DNA of 64,000 nucleotides from Paramarasmius palmivorus (Eukaryota > Basidiomycota > Agaricomycetes > Agaricales > Marasmiaceae). The translations under genes were made by a program, and so were the position numbers. Each line of letters opens with the position of its first letter. Position 1 is the first letter of the stretch. Location: the NCBI GenBank assembly GCA_037176845.1, contig JAYKXP010000035.1, positions 62,001 to 126,000 on the forward strand. Direction: 5' to 3'. Below, one piece after another: positions 1 through 10,609 of this stretch. Under the pieces are notes generated by a model. It had not been told where the DNA came from and did not search any database. It saw only the letters and a list, made by a program, of their open reading frames with translations.

Positions 1-659
1 ATCCGCAACAGTCCCTGTGTTAGGGCGCGCCTTCATGAACTCGTCCGTAATCGCTTCAACGAAAGTCGAAGGCTGAGCCTCCGACCTAAGCCTCTTGCGA
101 ATGAAAACAGTAGTGAGGGGAACAAATGAATAGCCCTGCTTCATCAGAAACTGACCCACAAGCAACGCCCACTGTTTCCCCACGAATACATCCAGATCCG
201 AAGGGCGGAAGCGGGCGCGCGAAAGATAGGATACCACCGCCGATCCAGAGACCAAAGCACCGGTGAGGAGCTGTAGACGACGAAACTCTGCGATAGCGTC
301 CTGTGAGTGGAAGAAAGCACCGTAAAGCTTGCCCAATCCAAAGTAGACTTGCTCGTAAAAGACTACCTCATTACGAACGCCTCGAGATACCCTTTTCAAC
401 CTGGCCAGGACTTCCGGGGATACAATGTGAAAGAACACATGTTGAACAACACGAAGGCTACACCCGTCATAGTCAGCACATTTCTTTCTTGAAAATTCCA
501 ACTCACAGTATAGAGAAGCGATCCATCGGTCGCTGATCGACCACAGGAGGCGATCCTTTATAGCAAAACAAAGTCAAGAAAGCGAACAAGAACAGCGGCC
601 AAAGACACACCTTAACTGACACCCTCACGCGCGAACACCGAGCAGTAGTCGCCGAGCAT
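1..659 (-). CDS. Agaricomycete nucleotidyltransferase-like protein, 3' part cut by the window edge
   Basis: I read a continuous minus-strand protein from about 560 to the window edge. It contains CADYDGCSLRVVQHVFFH, then SPEVLARLKRVSRGVRNEV (F-box-like helical part), then LLTGALVSGSAVVSYLS followed by FRPSDLDVFV. A GS motif followed by DLD is the signature of a nucleotidyltransferase-like fold in a large agaricomycete family of unknown role. A 5' exon is spliced through an intron ending near 558 (acceptor before GATCGCCTCC). The most family-like start is the ATG at 659 (MLGDYCSVFAREGV), but it is not in frame with the downstream exon, so either a one-base difference or another first exon exists. 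The C-terminus lies outside the window. The fold assignment is inferred from two short motifs, and activity is unknown. Confidence 0.6.
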
Positions 660-1129
660 TTCAACAGTTCAGAAGAGGCGACGAAACGGGAGATAAAAGA
701 CGGAAAAGAGCGGACCACGAGGCTACCATAAGGTCACTCTCAAACAAGGTGAGAGCGTGACAGCATTCCCACACAGCCTTCACTGGCACGCGATGACAAC
801 GTAAAGGTCAGTACACGTTCGTTTCAATAAATTCATGCTTTCCTCCATGAAAGCCTTGATCCGGTGTACACGACAAGCAATCCTAACAGGATTTGCCACC
901 GTCGTCATCGGTACCTACAACATTTAAAAATGACAAACAGACTTAAAACATAGACAGGCAAGTAAAGCATCTGAAGAAGACAACGAATTTGGAGGGTAAT
1001 TAGAACATGACGGTAATGTACTGCACTATACCTCATCGCCGTACAAAACTTAGGAAAGGCAGTAACCTGTAAACAAGGTATCGAGGGGCAAAGAGGAAAA
1101 AAGGGGCGCGGGAAAAAGGACCGTGGGAG
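660..1129. other. Intergenic, no gene seen
   Basis: Only short unconvincing ORFs occur here. It would hold the promoter of the minus-strand gene to the left. I see no repeat, RNA gene or strong motif. Confidence 0.4.
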
Positions 1130-1344
1130 GAATTGTCGAATAGCAAGCAAAATCGGAGCGAAAATGTCACCATAAAGAACGATTCTCCATTAACATTCCG
1201 AACTCGTAACAAGAGATCTCTTTGGATGGACTTATATGTCAATCAAGTATTGATCAATCATGTCAGAAAAATGTTGTCTCCTTCGGCTTCATGCACTGAT
1301 ACAGCCAATCTCAGAGCACAATTCATCGTCTCGGCATATCACGG

Positions 1345-2898
1345 ATATGGATGGATACTAAACAAGGTGTGCTTTGCATCGGTCCCGAAGGTCCAGACGT
1401 CCCATTTTGGCCCACGACGGCTACCCAACATGCTATCACCAATGCTCCCCTCACTGTTGATATGTTACACGGTGATACGTTCATCAGTTTCTTTCGCCGA
1501 TATGGATCAAACGTCGACACGATGGTCCTGGATTTTGCCTCCAAACTTCGGAACTGGCTACCAGATCTTAGCTTCCGTGAATATTTTCAGGAGCGCAAAG
1601 ATACAGAAGTCGGTACCATAGATATCGACGTGGATGAGATCCGTTTCGATACAATCTACTCGTCATTATTCCAACCTATTGCAAGATGTCCCCGAGGATC
1701 TTGTAATCCGCAATGGAAAGTACATGGAACACTTGGCCTAGATTTTGACAAAGTAATATCAGGAGGATTGTTGCGGTAAGCATATTAATGAACTGCGCCC
1801 TGGTACGTTACTAAACAACTTTCTAAGGTTAAGGCTGATCCTTGCAGCTCCGAACGGCGATCTCTTGATCTCGCTCGGGTTTGACAGAGAGAACATGTTA
1901 TCGAAGGCATGGTTATCACAGTCATCCTGTTTTTGCGATACTCTTGAGACTACGCATGAAAGCTTCGGTATGACTGCTTTCACTAAAGAGTTGTCGATAC
2001 TTGAATGATATCAGCAGTTATAGTTCAACCATCTTTCCTAATTCTATCGGGTCAACGAGATTGTGCTCGTGCCCGAGCTTGCTATAACAATCTAAATTCG
2101 CCTATCTACCTTTTTCTCCGTCCTCCAGAGACTATCGAGGAGCTGGTATCGTTACGGGATCGGGTATTGGAAGGAAGGGGTTGAACGGCGATATTATTTC
2201 TGGTCTCTTGACAAGAACGGTCGATCCGAGTTGACGGATGAAGAGTGCAGGTCATTGGGCCTTCCAAAGATGGTTACTCGAGGATGGGCAAATTCCTCGC
2301 AAGAATGTTGTGCTCTGATTTCGTGGTCTGCACCTATCTATACCAGTATCAGGGACTGGCAAAGGGCTCGGGGCTTTGATCCCTGCACGACTGATTGGGC
2401 GACAAGTATGGGTCATCCTGATTTGGAGGTCTTACAGCGTCCATATCCGACATCAACTGAAGGTATGAGTTGTTCATTGAAGGGTCCGCAATACTGATAA
2501 GCCCATCCTTTAGGACCAAATGAGCGCATGAAGATGCATGACCCCTGCAACTTGGCAGAGCCCAGTTGTCGTAGCACAGAGCAATCACTAGGACACGCTT
2601 TGGTTCATGGCAAAGCCAAGCCGAACGTTGGCCCTCATGGTACTGCCCCAAGAGCGAAATCAGGCCGTACGTGGTTCCAAGTCTTTCAGTTGCTTATAGG
2701 TTCGAACGTTCCACAGAGCCTAGCGAATTGTTGCGCAATTTGCGTGCACGGAAATACGGTGTTCAACTGAAGAATGTGCCTACGTCGAGGCCAGCATCGT
2801 CCAAAGTCAATGCCACTGCACCTACCAGAGACCGTTCTAGTACGAATCGTGTTAATGCGCTAACAGGTGGCGGGATATCCAGGCCTCAATGGAAATAG
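1345..2898 (+). CDS. Degenerate or 5'-truncated member of an agaricomycete hypothetical family (paralogue of the 52.2-54.8 kb gene)
   Basis: The readable protein starts around IWMDTKQGVLCIGPEGP and continues over introns at about 1778-1827 and 1969-2029. It includes WLSQSSCFCDTLE, SPIYLFLRPPE, RRYYFWSLDKNGRSELT, RARGFDPCTTDWATSMGHP and a polar tail ending RPQWK before a stop at 2896-2898. The segments YFWS.D and GF.P.TTD...S.G.P.LEV recur in the gene at 54 kb, which shows the two are paralogues. The N-terminal part that the other copy has is not recognisable here. Near 2150 the frame that joins RPPETIEEL to YWKEGVERRYYFW is broken by one base. A 66-nt splice could bridge it but would delete the conserved YFWS. 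It is therefore probably decaying. Function unknown. Confidence 0.5.
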
Positions 2899-3190
2899 AC
2901 TTCGAAATAGTGTATTAAGCAGCTCTAATTAATTATTGGACATGTTGGGATTTAAAACATGACCAAGGATATAGGATGATGGTTTAATTAATCCTACGCC
3001 TCTTAGCAGCCTGAACTGGAGGTTGAGATGGTGCATTATCACTTGGTTGTGTTTCTCCCCGCCAGATGAGAAGTACGGTGGCTTTCCAGGCTGCAAAGCG
3101 GATTAGGAAGGTTTGGATACGGTATCAAAATTGCACGTACTATGCGTCAAACTTCCGTTCTATACACTCTATTAGTAGTGCTTCGACTTT

Positions 3191-4743
3191 CTAAATGCCT
3201 AAGAAACTCACATTTCGCTCTTGAACCTCAAAGTTAACATCACAATCTCGATCGGTAATGTCTTCCCCTAGGAGATTCGCCTTTTCAAGCTCAGCAAGAC
3301 TTCTGTCCAGCTCCGCCCCATCCTGATCGAATAATTCGTCGACATCGAGGTGTTCTTCGGGATCCTCGTCCATCTCCAACTCATCTGCATCAACATCGCA
3401 CATGAGGTCGCAGATTTCGTCGGAAGTCATGACGCCGCCATGGTATGGAATAGTGACGGTAATGTCACATTGCTGCGTATAGGTGACCCGTGCGAACAAT
3501 ATGATGCACCCGAGGTGTTCCACCGCCGGCTCTAGCTGGTTGTAGAGCGCTTTATCGATACCCTGTAGTATGTCGCTAGACAGCAAATTTGAGGTTTCGT
3601 AGTCGCTGCAGAGAAGGAATCCTAAACATTCCGGTACATGCTGAAGCGGCGTCTTAATCCATGGCTGAAGATTATGAATGATCTTGGCAGTTGAGGATGC
3701 ATTCGGTATCTGGAGCAGCTGTGTCGCGTTGTGCCGCCGGATCCGATACACCAGAGCTAAGCGCCAACCAGTCTCGACGGGCTTGAACTCAAAAGTGGTG
3801 CCAACATAATAGCCCACTATCGTCGTGAGTGCACCCTCTGGGTCCGCGAGACTGACATCCGTGCGTTGACCGCTGTAGGATATCCCTTCGCTGGCGCTTG
3901 TATGACACGACGGCAGGATGAATTGCATGAAGCCGATTGTTGTGGGGTCGTTTCTTGAGGTGACTCTTGAGGATGGATTAGTACAGGATGGACGGTCGCC
4001 GATAGTGGTTGTACGAATACCTTATTTCTTTCTCTTCTCTGAAGTTCGGCTTAGTTGTTACCTGGAGTTAGGAAAGGGGTACTTACGATGATCCCGGTCC
4101 ATGAAGAACAAGCCGATCAAACTCCAGCAATGCCTCGTTAGCTTCGATATCCAATGTACGGCACAATGTCGATGAAACCATGTTCTGTATCCAATTTGTC
4201 CATGTCGGGCTGTTGAACTTTACCTAGTGCATTCTGCCGTGAGCAAGTATGTATCGACGGAGAATTTGAAAAGTACTCACCTCAGTCGATGACAGCTCCC
4301 AAACGTCCTGTAGTGGTGTGCCGCCCTCAAAGGTATGAGGCTTGCAAAGTGGTATGATGCCTTGTGCAAGGTATTCATTCATAGGGATGCCAACAAATCC
4401 GAACCCAGAAATACTGAGAAAGGGGTTTGGGGCATCCTCAGCCTTGATTCGAGAGTAGTAGCAGTAGGAGCGTGGATTTTGCAGTTCATCTTGAACAAAC
4501 CTGTGCATCTTGTCCTGTTAAAAGTCAGTGTTAGGCAAATCTAACAAAAGCCAAGCAAATAAGAGCACGACTTACGCGTACTTGTTGCATATCTACGATA
4601 GGTACCGGATCAGATATTTCGATGGAGTCGTCCGATGAATTGTCATTGTCTGGTTGGTATTGGATTGCACAGTGTGGATTGAGCCTCTTTTGTGGGAGCT
4701 TGCCGCCTACACTCTTGCAGGCCGTCATTTTACTTCTGATCAT
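3191..4743 (-). CDS. 2OG-Fe(II) oxygenase-like protein, agaricomycete expanded family
   Basis: The spliced minus-strand protein begins at ATG 4743, runs through VPIVDMQQVR, then an exon with NPFLSISGFGFVGIPMN and GGTPLQDVWELSSTE, then VKFNSPTWTNWIQNMV. The last exon contains IGFMQFILPSCHTSASEG, TTIVGYYVGTTFEFKPV and GWRLALVYRIR, and ends in an acidic D/E-rich tail (DEDPEEHLDVDELFDQDG). This order matches large agaricomycete proteins annotated as prolyl-4-hydroxylase/2OG-oxygenase-like. I could not find the Fe-binding HxD expected just before the FMQFILPS strand. The segment between 3930 and 4100 is spliced poorly by eye, so either an exon is missed or the protein is non-catalytic. A GTG-started longer N-terminus exists, but the first ATG is preferred. 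Confidence 0.6.
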
Positions 4744-5279
4744 CTTGGGTGGAGCAGATGAAAGATCGGGACTGGTTGAACGCTGCACGCGTTAAAAGGT
4801 CAATGTTGTAAAGAGGAGGAAAAGGGCTTCACGACCACGTGAGTCGTGCCGATAGGTTCCGACCGAACCGGAACGTTGAACCCCGGAATTCAATTTCCCG
4901 GTTTTCCACCAAGTGAGCTGCTTCTTTTAACTAGTACTGTAATTCTGTAGGCCAATAGCCCATTTTCATCCATCCTGGTAGACAACTATAGTACAACGAT
5001 CATCACGGTGGTAGGGTCTAGCAAACAAACCCAATGTGGATCCGATCCCCGGCCCGTATTTCGCCGGCCTTGGTATGCGCGAGGTTTCACAGTTAGTTCT
5101 ATTCGCTAACTACTTCGACCCTTGGATGTTCTCCGAAATGCCTCTCGCAGCATCTCTGGCCCGACGTCTTCGTTCGCGCTTCTTCCGCGTCCGGTACGAA
5201 ACCCTTTCTTCAGCTTTAGGTATCGCTGTGTCTGTCTGTTTTTGGGTCTTCTTTGGTGGTTCCGAGTCTGTGTCCGTGT
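4744..5279. other. Intergenic between two co-oriented minus-strand genes
   Basis: About 536 bases with only short ORFs. It should contain the promoter of the 2OG-like gene and the 3' region of the next gene upstream. A plus-strand ORF at 5036-5329 looks like chance because its composition is unlike its neighbours and it overlaps the 3' end of the next gene. Confidence 0.35.
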
Positions 5280-6304
5280 TCAAAAAACCTCGGTTATCTC
5301 ACCTCGAAGTCGTTTACTTTGAGCATTAGTAATGTGATCGGAATGGGAAGGCTGTTCTGCCAGTGTCGGCTGAGGTAGATGAATGGTAGAAAGACGGGAA
5401 TGTGGGTTATTGACAATGTCCGCAGGATCTACACTGCCGAGTTCTTTGATCATCTGCACGACATCCTCGGCGGCAGCGTAAGGGAAAGAGTCGCCAGCTT
5501 GGACCATCTGTGCAGCGAGAGCCTTACGAAAATTGATGTCATGATACTGTGAGCTGAGCTGAGGGAAAATCCTGCGATAGTCACCTAAGTTAGCATCACA
5601 ACAGGAATAAACGAAATCGTACACATCACGGAAGAAAGGAAACCCCCATTCCTTTGCTACGCATATCAGCCACTCTGCTTCATCGGCAAAGCACGGTCGG
5701 AGACTTCTCAGGATGGCACCACGCTGCTCGTCGCACCAAAGGCTCAATGAATGATCTGTAGTCACAGATGCGACCTTCGATACGAATTGATAGCGTGCTT
5801 GATTGAAGTTGCATGAGTTGACGATCTCGGAGAGCCTAGAAAAGATTGAGAATATTAATGATAGACTGAAGGGAGTAATGACTTACATGTCTATCGTAAG
5901 GCGAGGGTTTCCCATCTCGTATAAGCTCAAATAAGTGTCATGATACTCCAAAGAAGGATCGCACGCGGAGACAGCTTGTATAATGCTGTCTAGATCAGAC
6001 CATCTCAAAGCCGTCGCAAGAAGTAGGCGCAAGACGGACGAAATGTCCTCTGTGAGCACCGCGTTCTTCTGCTTCGCTCGACACCACTCTCGCAATTCTT
6101 TCATCGCGTTGCGTTCGCGACTCTTTTCCACCACGGATACGGATGTTTCGAGTATCTTGTAGGCAGCAGGCGGTGGTTTACTCGATGATGGGGTAGCTGT
6201 GCTCGTTGACTACGAGTAACAACGAGGATCAGGAAGGGAAGCTAGGCCCTAAGTAGTGAAGGTCTTACAGGACAATTTCGCGACTCTGAGATGACTGCTA
6301 CCAT
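5280..6304 (-). CDS. Helical protein of unknown function, about 305 aa, neighbour of the 2OG-like gene
   Basis: A complete three-exon model can be read: 6304-6269, 6209-5887 and 5835-5280. Introns are GTAAGA...TAG and GTAAGT...TAG, and the frame stays open throughout. It begins MVAVISESRNCP, has a Ser/Pro-rich stretch (TATPSSSKPPP), then an alpha-helical body with LREWCRAKQKNAVLTEDI, ALRWSDLDSIIQAVSACDP, LRPCFADEAEWLICVAKEW and FRDVYDFVYSCCDANLGDY, ending in a polar tail. I see no catalytic motif or membrane segment. The helical body recalls the C-terminal region of the large 2OG-oxygenase-like family, and the adjacent gene on the same strand belongs to that family. The two may therefore be split or partial products of one ancestral gene. 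That is inference. Confidence 0.6.
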
Positions 6305-6534
6305 GTCGCAGGAGAAGATATCTGATTTCGATTCCGGTGGCAAGTCGTCAACGTTGACAATGAGGGTGGAAAACAAAAACCGATGCGCGTGATCTCAACG
6401 TCAAACATGAACGCGCCTCGGAGTTCGAAATTTTTCTGACTCCGCTGGCTTGACTGTGACCACGCGTTACAGTTATCAGAATCATTCTTCATCAACCACC
6501 ACCTTCCTTTCTTTCTTACAGACTCATCGAATAA

Positions 6535-9500
6535 ATGCAGGCAAATCGAACTACACAAGCCATTTCTTCAGCACAGAGTCTTGCAGTGGTCCAAACTCTG
6601 CTGCGAGCTGGTCTAGGATGTATTACTTTTATGAGGTAAGTATTTAGTCGTTCTTTCAACTCAACTTCCTCGGATGATAAATATGGATAACAGGGAACTA
6701 CTCCCGCAAGATAACTTCACAGAAAGCGAGTGCTCGCCTCCTGAAGTATACAGTGCGACTGAGCTTTGTTCGCAGGCCATTTCACGACTGGGGATGATGG
6801 ACGATCGTATTCTTCAAGCTCTAGTTTCTCTACACCTGGTGGACAAAGGAATAACGTTAATGGGTTTAAGATAATGGTGTGTTTTTGACCAACGTCTTCC
6901 TGCAGTGGTCCTAATCCCAGCTCCCCCAGACTATGTGCCGTGGCTACACAGATGAAGCCGATAGAATTCTCAACTACTTGGTCGGCATATCGCGATCTGT
7001 ACTGCAACCTCCAGCTCAATCCACTTTCAGGAATATGGAATATTTGATGCTCTACAGAAACAGTACCTGCGCCGTTTTATTTTTGCAATATACCTGGTGA
7101 GTTATAGGTCCGTTATCGAACTGGCAACGATCTAACTGTCTTCTGGTGACCAGGATAACAAGAACCCAAACAAGTACGAACGCATATACCTCTGTTATGG
7201 ACTTGGATTGAATATGACCAGCATAATCGAAGCATACACCTTCAACTTTGGTGTGAGTGATATTAACTATCGCGTCTTTTATCCGAGCTAATGGTACGCA
7301 CAGTATCATACTATCCCTGGAACTGATACCACTATTCCTATAATGACCTTGGGGGAAAATCTGAACAAAATGTCGCTACAGGAAGACCCACTCCTCGAGA
7401 CGGCCAAGCAGGGGAAAGTACCTACGCTCAAGGATGTCAAGAAGAGTGTCAAGGTTCGTATATTCTGATGTATTTCCGATCATTTCTGAGCTCTATCCAG
7501 ACGCTACTGAAAACCCTGATCACGTCCATGGTGCAGATGGATGTCTTGCCCAGTATGCTGCACCGTCCTCCTCCGGCGAAGGCCTTCTTACGTTATTCCA
7601 GAGCGACGCTATGCGTCTTTCAAACTTTTTTACACGGATGACACACCTTCAGACTATGAGCCACCACATTTTAAAGCAGGACATCACGAAAAAGACAAGT
7701 GGTACTTCATGACGCACGACTTCGACGAGGCGCCTGATAGATGGAATGTCGGGAAGATAAACTCGGGCTATCATTCGTACGTGATACTCAAACCGTATAA
7801 GCTTGATAGCTGAGTAACTTATCCCAGTGTCGAGGTCAACGTTAGCTCCATCGCTACCTATTTGCCTTCGTCAACCGAACATGAAAACGCACCTTTCACC
7901 GGTCTCGCCTCTTCCAAGACTGCGGTCGAACCCAGCCTCACTCCCGCAGAAGAGGCCACGCGTCGAGCTGAACAAACATCCAAGCAGATGGAGGATGCCG
8001 AAAGTCGTAAGATCGTCTGGGCTGCTGAACCCGGAGTCGACGATGTATCCGATGCCGACGGTGAATACGACATCGATGACGAATACGTGGCTTCCCAGTC
8101 ACGGACAGGACCAATCGGTATCAAAGGTGCAGACGGTACCATCAATCCTCTCCCCGACAGTGTCGCCCGGATGGACGTCGACGAAGTTCACGTGTTTGGG
8201 GAAACCCAGACTGTTCCATTGCGTCTGCATGATATTGTTAGTTCTTTGCTAATCCATCTCGTTTCTTTTTGACTCGTCTGGCATTGTAGCTGGCAAAAAA
8301 CGTTCCTCGTTCTTCTGCTATCCCAGAGACTCAAAGCGTGGACATGTCTCAAGAAGAAAAAGAGGAAGCTCTTCCTACTATTGAGGATCCAACTGACGAC
8401 TCGAGTGTGTTAGACACCCCGACTCCAATGATACGGAGAGGGACCAGGGCTCGAATAATGTCGCCACCTTCATCTCCGATCTCTCCGAGCTCTGCCATTC
8501 AAGAAACTCGGATTGTCGTAGACCTAACTACTGGAGAAGATACAGAAATGCTTGGTTTGCCTCTATTCAGATTCTTTGCGAGCTAGAACTCGTCTAACTT
8601 GTTTTTGATAGACCTGGAAACCCAACCAGCTAACTTTGGTGTCACTCACGCAGTAGATGCAATTGAATCATTCGAGGACGATCAAGCTATCGACGAAATC
8701 CAAACTAGTCCCAAGAAAGCAATTACCAAGAAGCAGACGACAGACGAGGGCTTGCAATGCGAATGCGGAATCCCTGTGAGTGCCCTCTTGCACAATGACT
8801 CTCGGCAATGACTAATTGGCATACGTGAAGGAGAGCGACGGTGATGAATGTTGCTATTGCGAAGGAGGCTGCAAAAGGTGGTATCATCTATGGTACGCTC
8901 ATCATCACTGCCCTACCTAAGTTATGCTGAGACGCTTATCAGGTGTATGGGGTGCGTATTCTGTTACCCTGCGATCCTTTTCGCTCACGACCCAAGCACA
9001 TTTGATAGGTATCATTCCGCTGACGATCGTCGACTACCCGAAGCCTTCACCTGCTTCGACTGCACCGTACATGCTGACCCATCTTGGGAGTTGATCAAAG
9101 TAGACCTTTATCCAACGATGATGAACAAGTTCAAGGAGCTCGCCACATTCAGGTACGACGTGTTGCTTAAGAATCGCTGTTCTAGATTCTAACAACTGAC
9201 AGGCATGCCATCAAAGTTGCGGAGAAGTACAACCCAAGCACACTCGCAGAGTTCGCGAAGAAGATGAGTGAGTACCGTTCCCCAACTCACGCACCTGATA
9301 TTGATAGCAACGAACAGAATGCAACCACACGGAAGCACGCCCACTGTTCAAGCGATTGGAGACAGAAGGTTCAAGTCGAGCTGTGCCACTGACTCAACCC
9401 GCTCACCCGTCCATAGGCTTCATCTTGGAACAGACCACCACCGTAGACGAGATCGGAGTCTCAGAAACGCGTACTCGGGCCAAAGGGAAGGGAAAGCCAA

Positions 9501-9895
9501 AGCAGCTCAACGCCGGAACGTGCAGAAATCGAAGTATATCTTTAACCGACAGTCTCTGAAGACCCAAGCATACAAAGACTACTTCAACCCGGACCGTGAG
9601 GTGGAGAACCGGCTACTTGGTATTCCAAAAACGGTTGGTTTATCTGTACAACTAGGGTTTAGAGATACTCATCGTTTCCGAGCAGAAGGCCAACATCAAA
9701 CCTCGAAAGATTCCGGTTCCCCAAGTGCCCCAAGCTCAAAGATTATCGCAAAGTCAAACACAAGAAGAATCCCTAGTTGCACTCGAACTCTTTCCTCCTG
9801 CTACTGCCGCGAAACGTACCTCTGAAGACCATGACACGAGACCCAAGAAGAAGACCAAGATTTCCCTTGCCCCTCCAGTAGATCTCGCGGAGTAA
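6535..9895 (+). CDS. HOP1: HOP1, meiotic HORMA-domain axis protein with a PHD-like zinc finger
   Basis: At least fourteen exons with ~50-nt introns encode a Hop1-type protein. The start is ATG 6535 (MQANRTTQAISSAQSLAVV). The HORMA core shows LLPQDNFTES, NVNGFKIM, RGYTDEADRILNYL, FIFAIYL, IIEAYTFNFGYHTIPGTD and TTIPIMTLGENL, then the safety-belt part RRYASFKLFYTDDTPSDYE and KWYFMTHDFDEAPDRWNVG. A long acidic, Ser/Pro-rich linker follows. Next come a C4HC3-like finger (CECGIP...CCYCEGGCKRWYHLWCMGYH...FTCFDC) and a winged-helix-like segment (PLFKRLETEGFILEQTTTVDEI). It ends with a lysine-rich tail and a stop at 9893-9895. Hop1 assembles on meiotic chromosome axes and promotes interhomologue recombination. 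Near 9510 the frames before and after KPKQL and VQKSKYIFN differ by one base, so a very short intron, a base error or a true frameshift is present. Confidence 0.88.
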
Positions 9896-10609
9896 TGCCG
9901 GAGTAATGGTTACCTATTGTCGCCTCTCTTTTCACTCGGTCCTCTTGACGTCCTGACACCCCTGCAAGCCTTTGAACTCATTCTTGTTATCGCGGTTGCT
10001 ATGAACTTGTACTCTTACACGACCGGAACTTGCTACGGACAATGATTACTGTATGTACGCTACATGTTGTATTAGAATGCGTAATGGCTACTGCCTTGAA
10101 CCACAACTGCTACGCCAAACAAGATGCATGAGGCACGCCAGTGCAATCGGAAAAGTGCTAAGGATGGGCCTTTTGAAGGCTTAGCGTATGATTACATGTT
10201 CATGTAGCGTGTTACATGTCAGCTAGAGAATATTTTGGTTGGATACACGAGGAGGCTAGAACGTCCTTTTGTACGGCTATAGAAGAGGGTCACCGGATTG
10301 CACAAGTACCAAAGGTAAAGAGTCTAATGGAAAGATAGGAGTAGTTCAAGGGAAATGAAGTGATAGCATCGTCAAAATGCTCGCGGGAGAAGCCTACAGA
10401 TAAAACGGGAAGGGGAGACCAGAAATATGCGTGTCAGTCACAACCATGTGCCCTATATGTACTCCAACAGAATCCCAGAAAGATGAGAGAGAATTTATAC
10501 ACAGTGGACAGCACGGAGCATTATCCTGAACAGGGGAATAAGAACTGATATCACCGAGCCTTTCACAGGAGCGGCATGTGCATTATACACTACATTGAAA
10601 GAATCTCAA
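9896..10609. other. Intergenic between convergent HOP1 and DOA1
   Basis: Tail-to-tail spacer of 714 bases holding two 3' ends. I see no credible ORF, RNA gene or repeat. Confidence 0.4.

Noticed and set aside
5036..5329. 97-codon plus-strand ORF
   Set aside because: It overlaps the 3' end of the minus-strand helical gene and has no recognisable features.
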